The position numbers and the translations under genes were made by a program. Below are positions 25,690 through 33,859 of a DNA stretch of 64,000 nucleotides, piece after piece. Under the pieces are notes generated by a model. It was not told the origin of the DNA and made no database searches. It was given only the letters and a program-made list of their open reading frames with translations. Source of the stretch: Mycobacterium sp. OTB74 (lineage in GTDB: Bacteria; Actinomycetota; Actinomycetes; Mycobacteriales; Mycobacteriaceae); assembly GCF_029892685.1 (NCBI RefSeq), contig NZ_JARXVD010000027.1:1-64000 (forward strand). The letters are read 5' to 3'. Positions within the stretch are counted from its first letter, which is position 1. Every line of letters begins with the position of its first letter.

Positions 25690-26439
25690 ATGCAGGTATC
25701 GCGCCGTGGCTTCCTCTCCATGTCGGCTGCGGCCCTCGCCGCGGTGGCCGCACCACCGCGGGCGTCGGCCCAGGGCACCAAGATGATCGACTTCGCCGAA
25801 CGTCAGGTGCCGGTGGATCAGGTTGCCGCCGCCGGGTACGCCGGGGTGATCGTCTATGTGTCCGAGCTACGCCCGGGCGCGACGTTCGACTTCAAACCGG
25901 TGACGCGCAGCTACACCGACGCGCTGCGGGCCGCGGGCCTGCACGTGGTCAGCGTCTATCAGTACGGCAAGCCGGGTTGGGTGAACAGCCCGTCGGACTT
26001 CACCCGAGGCTTCGACGGCGGCGTCGCCGACGCTCACGCTGCGTTAGGTCTGCACACCGCCGCCGGTGGACCGGACAGTGCCCCGATCTTCTTCAGCGTC
26101 GACGAGGACATCGACGCGGCGACCTGGAAAAGCCTTGCGCTGCAATGGTTCAAGGGCATCAACTCGGTGCTGGGAGTCCAGCGCACCGGTATCTACGGCG
26201 GCGCCCGGCAGGTCACCTGGGCGGCCGACGACGGCGTGATCGGCCACTCCACCAGCCCCGGCCACCGCTGGGCGTGGCAGACCCGGGCATGGTCCGGTGG
26301 GGCCCGCGCGCCGATCGCAGTGCTGTATCAGTCGACGGTTGTTACCGCGTCCGACCCCGGCACCATGATCGGCGACATCCATGTCGATGAGGACGACATT
26401 CTGGCTGCCGATTACGGCCAGTGGGATTTGAGCCGCTGA
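25690..26439 (+). CDS. Tat-exported DUF1906 (glycoside-hydrolase-like) protein
   Basis: A 249-residue protein with a twin-arginine signal (QVSRRGFLSMSAAALAA, cleavage near ASA). The mature domain is DUF1906, a TIM-barrel related to lysozyme-like glycoside hydrolases: TKMIDFAERQVPVDQVAAAG, YVSELRPG, HVVSVYQYGK, PIFFSVDEDI (acidic residues at the expected catalytic strand), then RTGIYGG and AWQTRAW. Rv2525c, a Tat substrate that affects cell-wall drug sensitivity, is of the same family. It sits inside the mfp cluster on the opposite strand. Confidence 0.85.
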   Translation: MQVSRRGFLSMSAAALAAVAAPPRASAQGTKMIDFAERQVPVDQVAAAGYAGVIVYVSELRPGATFDFKPVTRSYTDALRAAGLHVVSVYQYGKPGWVNSPSDFTRGFDGGVADAHAALGLHTAAGGPDSAPIFFSVDEDIDAATWKSLALQWFKGINSVLGVQRTGIYGGARQVTWAADDGVIGHSTSPGHRWAWQTRAWSGGARAPIAVLYQSTVVTASDPGTMIGDIHVDEDDILAADYGQWDLSR

Positions 26440-26456
26440 GCGGTACCGTGCGGGGG

Positions 26457-27074
26457 TCAGCGCCCGCCGGTAGGCGCGCCCAAGCTCATCAACGCGTACT
26501 CGGTGACGGTGATCAGCGCGTCGCGCGCCGATTCCCGGCGCCGGGCATCGACGGTGACCACCGGGATGTGCTCCGACAATGCCAGTGCCTGCCGTACGGC
26601 GTGGCCGGGATGCCTTGGCGCACCGTCGAATTCATTGACGGCAATGATGAACGGCAACCCACGGGCCTCGAAGAAGTCGACTGCGGCGAAACTGTCCTGC
26701 AAGCGGCGAACGTCGACCAGGATGATGGCGCCGATAGCACCGCGCACCAAGTCGTCCCACATGAACCAGAACCGGCGCTGCCCGGGCGTGCCGAACAGGT
26801 AGAGCACCAGATCATCGGCCAGGGTGATGCGGCCGAAGTCCATGGCGACAGTCGTGGTGTTCTTGCTCGGCGTGGCGGCCAATGCGTCCAGCCCGGCAGA
26901 CTCCTTGGTGACGATCGCCTCGGTGCGCAGCGGCATGATTTCCGATACGGTCCCGACGAACGTCGTCTTGCCAGCACCAAAACCGCCCGAGACGACGATC
27001 TTTGTCGACGCGGGGTTGTGCCGGTCGGAGTGCCCGGCCGGGGCCGATGGTCGGTCAGAGAGCCCGTAGGCCAC
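26457..27074 (-). CDS. mfpB: conservon small GTPase (MfpB-like)
   Basis: A 205-residue Ras-like GTP-binding protein: P-loop VVSGGFGAGKTTFVG, switch region TTVAMDFGRITL, G3 LYLFGTPGQRRFWFMWDD, and the specificity motif VNEFDGA (NEFD in place of NKxD, as usual in conservon GTPases). In M. smegmatis MfpB works with MfpA in gyrase protection. The GTG start overlaps the DUF742 gene by 20 bases, and no later start exists before the P-loop. Confidence 0.92.
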   Translation of the reverse strand: MAYGLSDRPSAPAGHSDRHNPASTKIVVSGGFGAGKTTFVGTVSEIMPLRTEAIVTKESAGLDALAATPSKNTTTVAMDFGRITLADDLVLYLFGTPGQRRFWFMWDDLVRGAIGAIILVDVRRLQDSFAAVDFFEARGLPFIIAVNEFDGAPRHPGHAVRQALALSEHIPVVTVDARRRESARDALITVTEYALMSLGAPTGGR

Positions 27075-27435
27075 GCAGAGTCCTCCTGATCAGTTCACGC
27101 CGGTCGTCAGTGCTCGTCGAATCGCCAAGCGTGGCGTTTACTTCAAGATATCCCTGCGTCACCAAGTCACCGATCAGCACACGCGCAACGCCGAGTGGAA
27201 TTGCTAACTTTGCCGCGACCTCAGCCACCGATGGCCTGCTGCAGCCGAGTTTGAAAATCTCGGCGCGGACGTCATTGCCGGGCCAACGCAGCGCGGGAGC
27301 CAAACCCAGCGGATGGATCTGCGCCTCCACCGGCAGGTCCAACTGCGAGCTGGTGCGCCCGGCAGTCAGCGTGTAGGGCCGAACCAGGCTGGGTTCGGCG
27401 TGCGGAGGCTCCCAAGCGTCAGGCGGTCGGTCCAT
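27055..27435 (-). CDS. DUF742 protein of the conservon
   Basis: A 126-residue DUF742 protein: SLVRPYTLTAGRTSS at the N terminus and a winged-helix-like CSRPSVAEVAAKLAIPLGVARVLIGDLVTQGYLEV. In conservons it acts with the roadblock protein and the GTPase beneath the sensor kinase. It ends inside the GTPase gene (20-bp overlap) and lies 15 bp after the roadblock gene. Confidence 0.9.
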   Translation of the reverse strand: MDRPPDAWEPPHAEPSLVRPYTLTAGRTSSQLDLPVEAQIHPLGLAPALRWPGNDVRAEIFKLGCSRPSVAEVAAKLAIPLGVARVLIGDLVTQGYLEVNATLGDSTSTDDRRELIRRTLRGLRAL

Positions 27436-27450
27436 GGATGACTTCCGTCG

Positions 27451-27864
27451 TTAGGAATGTTGGGGGGCGCGACGCGCCGATTGAATGACGGTACCCACTC
27501 TTTCCACCAGAACCGCCATTTCGTAGCCAATCTGGCCGATATCACAGGATCGGGCGGCCAGGGTTGCCAGATTCGAGCCGTCGCCGACCCGCATCAGCAG
27601 CAGGTAGCCGTTCTGCATCTCGACCACCGACTGCATCACATGCCCGCCGTCGAACAGCTGCGCCGCACCGGTGGCCAGGCTGGCCAGTCCGGACGACACG
27701 GCTGCGAGCTGGTCGGCCCGCTCGATAGGCATGCGGGAGCTGGCCGCCATCAGCAGCCCATCCGCTGAGACCAGGATCGCGTGGGACACCCCGGCCACCT
27801 CGTCGGCGAATTTCGACACCAGCCAGTCCAGCGAATCACGTTGGCTGGAGCGCGGATTGGTCAT
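27451..27864 (-). CDS. roadblock/LC7 domain protein of the conservon
   Basis: A 137-residue roadblock/LC7 protein: LDWLVSKFADEVAGVSHAILVSADGLLMAASS, then LASLATGAAQLFDGG and NGYLLLMRVGDGSNLATLA. Roadblock proteins bind and regulate small GTPases as MglB-type partners, consistent with the GTPase two genes downstream. The ATG overlaps the kinase stop by four bases. Confidence 0.92.
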   Translation of the reverse strand: MTNPRSSQRDSLDWLVSKFADEVAGVSHAILVSADGLLMAASSRMPIERADQLAAVSSGLASLATGAAQLFDGGHVMQSVVEMQNGYLLLMRVGDGSNLATLAARSCDIGQIGYEMAVLVERVGTVIQSARRAPQHS

Positions 27865-30572
27865 CGGGAACCTCCATTGTCCCGGGCGTGCGTGCGACCG
27901 GCGTGGACGCCACCGAAGTGACTGCCGATACTGGCGCGCACTGCAGCCGGGTCACGTTGTGGCAGAGAGCTGAAAGCCGCTTCACCATCTGCGGATTCGT
28001 CGTCGGAACCATCTTCGTCGGGTGCTCCTGGAATCAGTCGCGCACCCGGCTGACGGACCGGCAGGCCTGCCTCGGTGTGCTCGACCACCGGGGCATCCTG
28101 AGCTGCGGCAGCAGCCGACCAACCATGATCCCACACCGACTTCCAGTCCAGGTCGGTGCTGTGGGCCAGCTCGACCGGGTCGTCGATCAGCCACTCGGAC
28201 AGCATCTTCTGATAAATGGCGTCCTCACTTCCCGAAGTCTCTACCGACTCGGCGGGTTGCTCAGCCGGTTGATCTACGGATTGCTCGGCCGGCTGATCGG
28301 CACCCTGCTCAGCCGGCTGCTGGGCCACTTGGGCGCGAGAAGCGAAGAACGACGAGGTATCCGTCAGGGACCGCACCGACTCCTCGGGGCGTTCGGCGCT
28401 GTCGTCGGCCGACCCGGCGATGCCGCTGGCTCCGGGGCTGCGACGCGGTAACAGCGCGCCACTCAGGTCGTCACCGTGCTGGTCATACCCGTTCAGCCCC
28501 CGACTTTCCGCGACCGGCTGGGCGAGTTCAGGCGCTGCGGGTTCTGTGAGCTGCTCTTCGGTTTCGTCAGCCACGGCAGGCTGGTCGAAACCACCACCGA
28601 ACGCCGCAAATGCGGCACCGGGCAGCGCGGTCGCCTCGGTGTGCGCGCTCGACGTACCGTCCCAGAAATCGCCGTAATCAGGGATGGCCGGCAAACCGGC
28701 CTGCAACGCGGCGGGCACGTAGATACCGGCCGTGGTGCCCGAATCCGGTTGGTTCTCGACGGTGCGACGCAGTCGCACGACCAGCCCGTGCTGGGTCGCC
28801 AGCCGACCGACCACGAAAAGCCCCATGTGCCGGGCGGTGTATGCATCAACCTCACCGCCGGACTGCAGCCGGACGTTGGCCATACGCAGATCGCCGTCGC
28901 TCATCCCGAGGCCGCGGTCGCTGACCTCGATGATCAATGCCCCGTCGGGCGCATGGACCGCTGACACGCGCACCTGCGAGTTGGGCGGCGAGTAGCTCAG
29001 CGCGTTGTCGAGCAGTTCGGCCAGCACGTGCACCAGGTCGCCGGCCATCGAGCCCTGGATTTCGCTGTCGGGTGCGGTCTCTGTGACCACCCGGGTGTAG
29101 TCCTCGACCTCGGAGGCTGCCGCATTGATGACGGCCGCGACCGGCACCGCCTCGGTCTGTTCGCGCGGGACTTTCGACCCGGCCAGCACCAGCAGGTTGG
29201 CACCGTTACGGCGCATGCGTGCGGCCAGGTGGTCCAAGCGGAACAGGTTTTCCAGCCGTTTCGGGTCCTGCTCGTCGCGCTCGAGTTTGTCGATGACCGA
29301 CAGCTGCTGATCGACCAGCGACCGACTGCGCCGCGACAACGTCTCGAACATGTCGCTGACCTGCAGCTGCAGCCTGGCCTGCTCGCCGGCCAGCAGTACC
29401 GCCTGCTCGTGTAGCTCATCGACGGCGTGCGCGACCTGACCGATTTCTTCGGTGGTGTGTACCGGCAGCGGGCGAACGGTCACGTCATCCCCGGCCCTGA
29501 CGGCATCCAACTCACGCACCAGGTCCTGGTGGGCGACCTTGAGCGCGCCGTCACGCAGACGGCGCAGGGGCTGCACCAACGTCCGGGCCACCAGCACGAC
29601 GAGCAGCAAGACAAGCAGCATGACCCCGCCGACGATCGCCGAATCGCGGATCGCCACTTTGCGCTTGGCTGCTGCTCGGTCGTCCACCGCCGTGGTGACG
29701 GACTTGGACGTCTGCGCGATCAGTTTCCCGGCGATACCACTGGTGGCCTGGATGGACTCGGTCAACTCCGGGCTGTTGGCCACCGGTATGTCCGGGTCGG
29801 ACATCATGGCCATCCGCTTGACCATTTCCTGCTGCAACGTCCGTACTTCCGGGGATCCGACACCGAGCACCTGGCTCATTCCGAACAGTGTCGAGGGCTC
29901 GGTACCAGCCAAGGTGGTCATCGAGTTGCGCAGTTCGAGGTCGGGTAGTTCGCCGCCGAGGTTCACCAGCATCTGCTGCATCAACATCTGGCCGCGGGCC
30001 CCGACCGCCCGGCTCAGGCCCTGCGTCTCGGCGCGGATCTTCTCGTCGTCGACCCTTACCGAACCGTTGATGGCGTCCTCAGCGGTCAGCAGGATCGGCG
30101 CATACATGGTGACCCGCTCGCGCAGACCGATGTCGCCTCCGGCCACCTTGTCCAGCAGCGCCTGACCGCCTCCGAGAATGGTCTTGATTCCTGACTGGAC
30201 GTCGGTAGCGACGTCGGTCACGGCCAGTTGATGCTGCAGCTTCTGCTTGCCGGCGTCGAAAGCGCTGAGCGCGGCCTGGGTGTCTCCGCCAGTGGAACTG
30301 GCCAGCATCGCACCGTCGAAAACTGCCATGTAATTCTCAATGAGCGGAACCATGTCGGCGCGATCGGCCGCCCGACGCAGATTCGTGGCGTCGGTCCAAC
30401 CGGAATAGATGCGCAGTCCACCGAGTGCGCCGGCCAGCAACAACGGCACGAACGCGATGGCGAACACTTTCCAGGCCACCGGCCAGTTGGTGAGCGACCA
30501 TCGCCGGGGCCGTTTAGCTGGGGCGCGGGTCACCTTTTCAGCAGGCGACGACTGCTTTGCGGTCACCGTCAT
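27861..30572 (-). CDS. conservon sensor histidine kinase-like protein
   Basis: A 903-residue membrane sensor. A helix near residues 33-53 and one near 320-345 enclose an extracellular nitrate/sulfonate-sensing-like helical domain; HAMP and coiled-coil regions follow (LRDGALKVAHQDLVREL ... AVDELHEQAVLL), then a HATPase domain with the N-box AELLDNALSYSPP and G-boxes DRGLGMSDGDLR and GLFVVGRLA. The phospho-acceptor region is not a standard H-box, as in other conservon kinases. The last ~250 residues are acidic, with a Gln/Pro repeat tract, and probably disordered. ATG 30572 (MTVTAKQSSPAEKV) was chosen; the frame continues upstream without family sequence. Confidence 0.9.
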   Translation of the reverse strand: MTVTAKQSSPAEKVTRAPAKRPRRWSLTNWPVAWKVFAIAFVPLLLAGALGGLRIYSGWTDATNLRRAADRADMVPLIENYMAVFDGAMLASSTGGDTQAALSAFDAGKQKLQHQLAVTDVATDVQSGIKTILGGGQALLDKVAGGDIGLRERVTMYAPILLTAEDAINGSVRVDDEKIRAETQGLSRAVGARGQMLMQQMLVNLGGELPDLELRNSMTTLAGTEPSTLFGMSQVLGVGSPEVRTLQQEMVKRMAMMSDPDIPVANSPELTESIQATSGIAGKLIAQTSKSVTTAVDDRAAAKRKVAIRDSAIVGGVMLLVLLLVVLVARTLVQPLRRLRDGALKVAHQDLVRELDAVRAGDDVTVRPLPVHTTEEIGQVAHAVDELHEQAVLLAGEQARLQLQVSDMFETLSRRSRSLVDQQLSVIDKLERDEQDPKRLENLFRLDHLAARMRRNGANLLVLAGSKVPREQTEAVPVAAVINAAASEVEDYTRVVTETAPDSEIQGSMAGDLVHVLAELLDNALSYSPPNSQVRVSAVHAPDGALIIEVSDRGLGMSDGDLRMANVRLQSGGEVDAYTARHMGLFVVGRLATQHGLVVRLRRTVENQPDSGTTAGIYVPAALQAGLPAIPDYGDFWDGTSSAHTEATALPGAAFAAFGGGFDQPAVADETEEQLTEPAAPELAQPVAESRGLNGYDQHGDDLSGALLPRRSPGASGIAGSADDSAERPEESVRSLTDTSSFFASRAQVAQQPAEQGADQPAEQSVDQPAEQPAESVETSGSEDAIYQKMLSEWLIDDPVELAHSTDLDWKSVWDHGWSAAAAAQDAPVVEHTEAGLPVRQPGARLIPGAPDEDGSDDESADGEAAFSSLPQRDPAAVRASIGSHFGGVHAGRTHARDNGGSR

Positions 30573-30928
30573 TGCGGACCGGCTTCCCCGCCGGCCGCGG
30601 GGCTGCAAATAGATTTAGATTCGTCGTTCATATTGCTTTCCTGCCGAATTTCACCCAACTGGGCATGCGGAATCCGCTGGCAATCTGGTGCAGTATGACA
30701 GCGATATGCAGCGGTTTCTATCCTTCTTATCGAACGGTCAGAGTTCGTGACCGTTGTGTTGCAGAGTTGTTTGATAACCGCGCGCTACGGTTTCGGTCGG
30801 ATTTGGTCCTTCCTCACAGTACTTCCACACCGCGTCGACCCACCGCCACGGCCGCACGGTTTCACCAGCTCACGCGCGACGCCGTAGCCTGCTGATGCCG
30901 GTGCAGCCAGATAGGAAGGCGGTGAGCA
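30573..30928. promoter_or_regulatory. 356-bp divergent region between the mfp conservon and trmL, with a palindrome
   Basis: No gene seen. The region is AT-richer near 30605-30660, as expected for promoters. It holds a perfect inverted repeat, AACGGTCA (30733-30740) and TGACCGTT (30748-30755) with a 7-base spacer, about 160 bp upstream of the kinase start and 175 bp upstream of trmL; this is a good candidate operator. Confidence 0.5.
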
Positions 30929-31393
30929 TTGTTCCGGATCCTGTTCTTTTCACCGCGCATCGCACCGAATACCGGCAATGCCATTCGGATGGTTGCGGCC
31001 ACCGGAGCGGAACTGCATCTGGTCGAGCCGCTGGGCTTCGATCTGTCTGAGCCCAAGCTGCGCCGGGCCGGTCTCGACTACCACGACCTGGCCTCGGTGA
31101 CCGTGCACGCCGACCTGGCCAGCGCCTGGCGGGCTCTGATGCCGGCGCGGGTCTTTGCCTTCACCGCGCACGCCGATTCGTCGTTCGCCGATATCGCCTA
31201 CCAGCCCGGAGACGTTCTGATGTTCGGACCCGAACCCACCGGCCTAGACGCCGAGACCCTGGCCGACCCGCACGTCACCGGGCAGGTGCGCATCCCGATG
31301 CTCGCCGGACGGCGGTCACTGAATCTGTCTAATGCAGCTGCTGTTGCGGCCTATGAGGCCTGGCGCCAGCACGGTTTCGCCGGCGCTGTCTAG
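30929..31393 (+). CDS. trmL: tRNA (cytidine(34)-2'-O)-methyltransferase, SPOUT family
   Basis: A 154-residue SpoU/TrmL methyltransferase, which methylates the wobble ribose of some tRNA-Leu. The C-terminal trefoil-knot motifs are DVLMFGPEPTGLD, VRIPMLAGRRSLNLSNAAAVAAYE. It corresponds to Rv3366 (spoU) beside the mfp conservon. It starts with TTG at 30929, the only start that gives the family N terminus FRILFFSPRIAPNTGNAIR. It ends 13 bp from the facing nitroreductase gene. Confidence 0.93.
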   Translation: MFRILFFSPRIAPNTGNAIRMVAATGAELHLVEPLGFDLSEPKLRRAGLDYHDLASVTVHADLASAWRALMPARVFAFTAHADSSFADIAYQPGDVLMFGPEPTGLDAETLADPHVTGQVRIPMLAGRRSLNLSNAAAVAAYEAWRQHGFAGAV

Positions 31394-31406
31394 GTGATTT
31401 CGGCGC

Positions 31407-32048
31407 TCACCAGGTGTTCCAGTGGGTGAACTGCTCGGCCGGCAACCGCCGGGCCTTCTTGAAATCGGTGCCCTTGGTGTAAGCGATCGGGAACAGCCCG
31501 CCCTGGGCGAACTCACCGAACGGGATGCCCAGCACCTCAGCGGCCTGCTTCTCCCCCTTGCCGACCAGGTGCAGCGTGGTCCACGCCGAACCGAGCCCAC
31601 GGGAGCGCAGCGCCAGCATGAAGCTCCACACCGCCGGCAGCAGCGAACCCCAGTACGACGCCTGCAGACCCGCATCCGCACCGTCGGGACGTCCCTCCAG
31701 ACACGGGACCATCAGAACCGGAGCCTTCTCCATGTTCTCCATCAGGTAGACGGCCGAATCCATCACGGCGCCCATCTGCTCGTCGCGAATATCGCCACGC
31801 TCGGGCTTCTCCATGGCCAGGTACGGCGCGGCGTTGCTGCGATAGATGTCAGCCAACGCTTTTTTCTTGTCCGGGTCGGTGATGAACACGAACTGCCAGC
31901 CCTGGGCGTTGGAGCCGGTGGGCGCCTGCAGTGCGAGATCGAGGCACTCCATCAGCACCTCACGCGACACCGGCTTGTCGAAGTCCAGACGCTTACGGAC
32001 CGATCGCGTCGAGTTCAACACTTCGTCGGCGGTGAGATTCAGGTTCAT
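31407..32048 (-). CDS. nitroreductase family protein
   Basis: A 213-residue FMN-dependent nitroreductase-fold oxidoreductase (Rv3368c-like). N-terminal RSVRKRLDFDKPV contains the FMN phosphate-binding arginines; APTGSNAQGWQFVFI and SRGLGSAWTTLHL bind the flavin. It reduces nitro compounds or quinones with NAD(P)H; the physiological substrate is unknown. It converges on trmL. Confidence 0.92.
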   Translation of the reverse strand: MNLNLTADEVLNSTRSVRKRLDFDKPVSREVLMECLDLALQAPTGSNAQGWQFVFITDPDKKKALADIYRSNAAPYLAMEKPERGDIRDEQMGAVMDSAVYLMENMEKAPVLMVPCLEGRPDGADAGLQASYWGSLLPAVWSFMLALRSRGLGSAWTTLHLVGKGEKQAAEVLGIPFGEFAQGGLFPIAYTKGTDFKKARRLPAEQFTHWNTW

Positions 32049-32148
32049 GGCCGCAGACTACCGCTCACCCGTGGACCGATTCAGATATCGCCCGCCGTAC
32101 GGGATATTCCGCACGGCGACAACAACTTTCGACGGCTGCGGGGCCAGC

Positions 32149-33702
32149 TCAGCTGCCGGGCAGCTTCATCACCGCGCGCACGATCGGGATCAACGACTTG
32201 CGCCACTGCGCGGTCGGGATGCCGAACGGCGGGTCCAGGTTGAACACGCGCGCACTGGCGATGGTCTGCGACTCGGTGTACTTGAGCAGGCCCTCCGCAC
32301 CATGACGACGGCCTACGCCCGAGATGCCCATACCGCCCATCGGGGCACCGAGGCTGCCCCAGGCCAGCGCGTAGCCCTCGTTGACGTTGACAGTCCCGGA
32401 CCGCAGCCGGGCTGCGATCTGCTCGCCCTTGGCCGACGAGCCGGCCCACACGCTGGCATTGAGGCCGTACTTGGTGTCGTTGGCCTTGGCGATCGCCTCG
32501 TTGACGTCGGCCACCGGGTAGATGGACACCAGCGGACCGAATGTCTCATTGGCCGCGCACTCCATCTCGGTGGTGACGCCGGTGAGCACCGTCGGTTCGT
32601 AGAACAGCGGCCCGATATCCGGACGCGCGCTACCGCCGGCGATCACCGCGGCGCCCTTGACCTTGGCGTCGTCGACGTGGCCGGAAACGGTCTTGAGCTG
32701 CCCCTCGGAAATCAGGCTGCCCATGTCGACGGTCATGTCATAGGCGGTGCCGAGCTTCATGTTGCGCACTGCCTCGCCGAACGTGGCGGTGAACTGGTCT
32801 GCGACGGCCTGCTCGACGTAGATCCGCTCGATGGAGATGCACAGCTGACCGGCGTTGGAGAAGCAGGCCCTGATAGCCGCTGTGGCGGCCTTCTCCAGGT
32901 TGGCATCGCGCGTGATGATCATGGCGTTCTTGCCACCGAGTTCGGCAGAGAAACCGATGAGCCGACGACCGGCTTGTTCGGCGAGCTGGCTGCCGGTAGC
33001 CGATGAGCCGGTGAACATCAAGTAATCGCAGTTCTCGGCGATCGCATTGCCGACCACCGAACCCGGTCCGGGTACCACGGCGTAGAGCGCCCGCGGCAGG
33101 CCGGCCCGATACAACAGCTCGGCACAGGCCAGCGCGCAGTACGGAGTCTGGCTGTCCGGTTTGATCACCACGGCGTTACCCGCGAGAAGCGCCGGAACGG
33201 CATCGGACACCGTCAGGGTCATCGGGTAGTTCCACGGGGAGATGACGCCGACGACGCCCTTGGGCTGGTAACTGACCGAAGTCCGGCTGATGGCAGGCAG
33301 CAACGGCCGCACCCGATGGGGCTTGAGCAGCTTGCCGGCGACCTTGACGTAGTAGTCGGCGTTGGCGATGAGGTCGATCAGCTCTTCCTGGGCGGCCCAG
33401 CGCGCCTTTCCGGCCTCGGCCTGCAACAGGTCCATCAGGAATTCGCGGTTCTCGATGACCAGGTCCCGGTATCGGGCGATCACGTCGACCCGGTCGGATA
33501 CCGAGCGTGATGACCAATCTTTCTGTGCAGCACGAGCTTTGGCGAAGGCCGCTTCGGTGTCAGCGGCATTGGCGACCGGGATCGTGGCGAGTGGCTTGCC
33601 GGTGAAGACTTCGTCGATGGTCCGCATCGGACGGGCGTCGACGTCCTCGATGGCAGCCAGTTGGCGCAGGCGGTCGAAAACCGATGCTGATGGTGCGGGC
33701 AT
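32149..33702 (-). CDS. gabD2: succinate-semialdehyde dehydrogenase
   Basis: A 517-residue NAD(P)-dependent aldehyde dehydrogenase, near-identical in layout to mycobacterial GabD2 (Rv1731). Motifs: GVVGVISPWNYPMTLTV, KPDSQTPYCAL, LMFTGSSATGSQLAEQAG, the catalytic glutamate in GFSAELGGKNAM, the catalytic cysteine in FSNAGQLCISIERIYVE, and NETFGPLVSIYPV. It oxidises succinic semialdehyde to succinate. Its promoter region (33703-33859) contains GAGGG...CCCTC (33782-33801), either a hairpin ending the dnaE2 message or an operator. Confidence 0.92.
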   Translation of the reverse strand: MPAPSASVFDRLRQLAAIEDVDARPMRTIDEVFTGKPLATIPVANAADTEAAFAKARAAQKDWSSRSVSDRVDVIARYRDLVIENREFLMDLLQAEAGKARWAAQEELIDLIANADYYVKVAGKLLKPHRVRPLLPAISRTSVSYQPKGVVGVISPWNYPMTLTVSDAVPALLAGNAVVIKPDSQTPYCALACAELLYRAGLPRALYAVVPGPGSVVGNAIAENCDYLMFTGSSATGSQLAEQAGRRLIGFSAELGGKNAMIITRDANLEKAATAAIRACFSNAGQLCISIERIYVEQAVADQFTATFGEAVRNMKLGTAYDMTVDMGSLISEGQLKTVSGHVDDAKVKGAAVIAGGSARPDIGPLFYEPTVLTGVTTEMECAANETFGPLVSIYPVADVNEAIAKANDTKYGLNASVWAGSSAKGEQIAARLRSGTVNVNEGYALAWGSLGAPMGGMGISGVGRRHGAEGLLKYTESQTIASARVFNLDPPFGIPTAQWRKSLIPIVRAVMKLPGS

Positions 33703-33859
33703 GTTCTTCTCTCCCGATCAGGACCCTGTGCGGTGATGCGGTACCAGCGGTCACGGCTAACACTACGGGACTATAAAAGAGGGTTTTACAAATCCCTCCA
33801 TATGTCAACGAGGTCGGCAAAATCGCCCATACTGTCCGGCGCTCACGCGATGCACAGGC

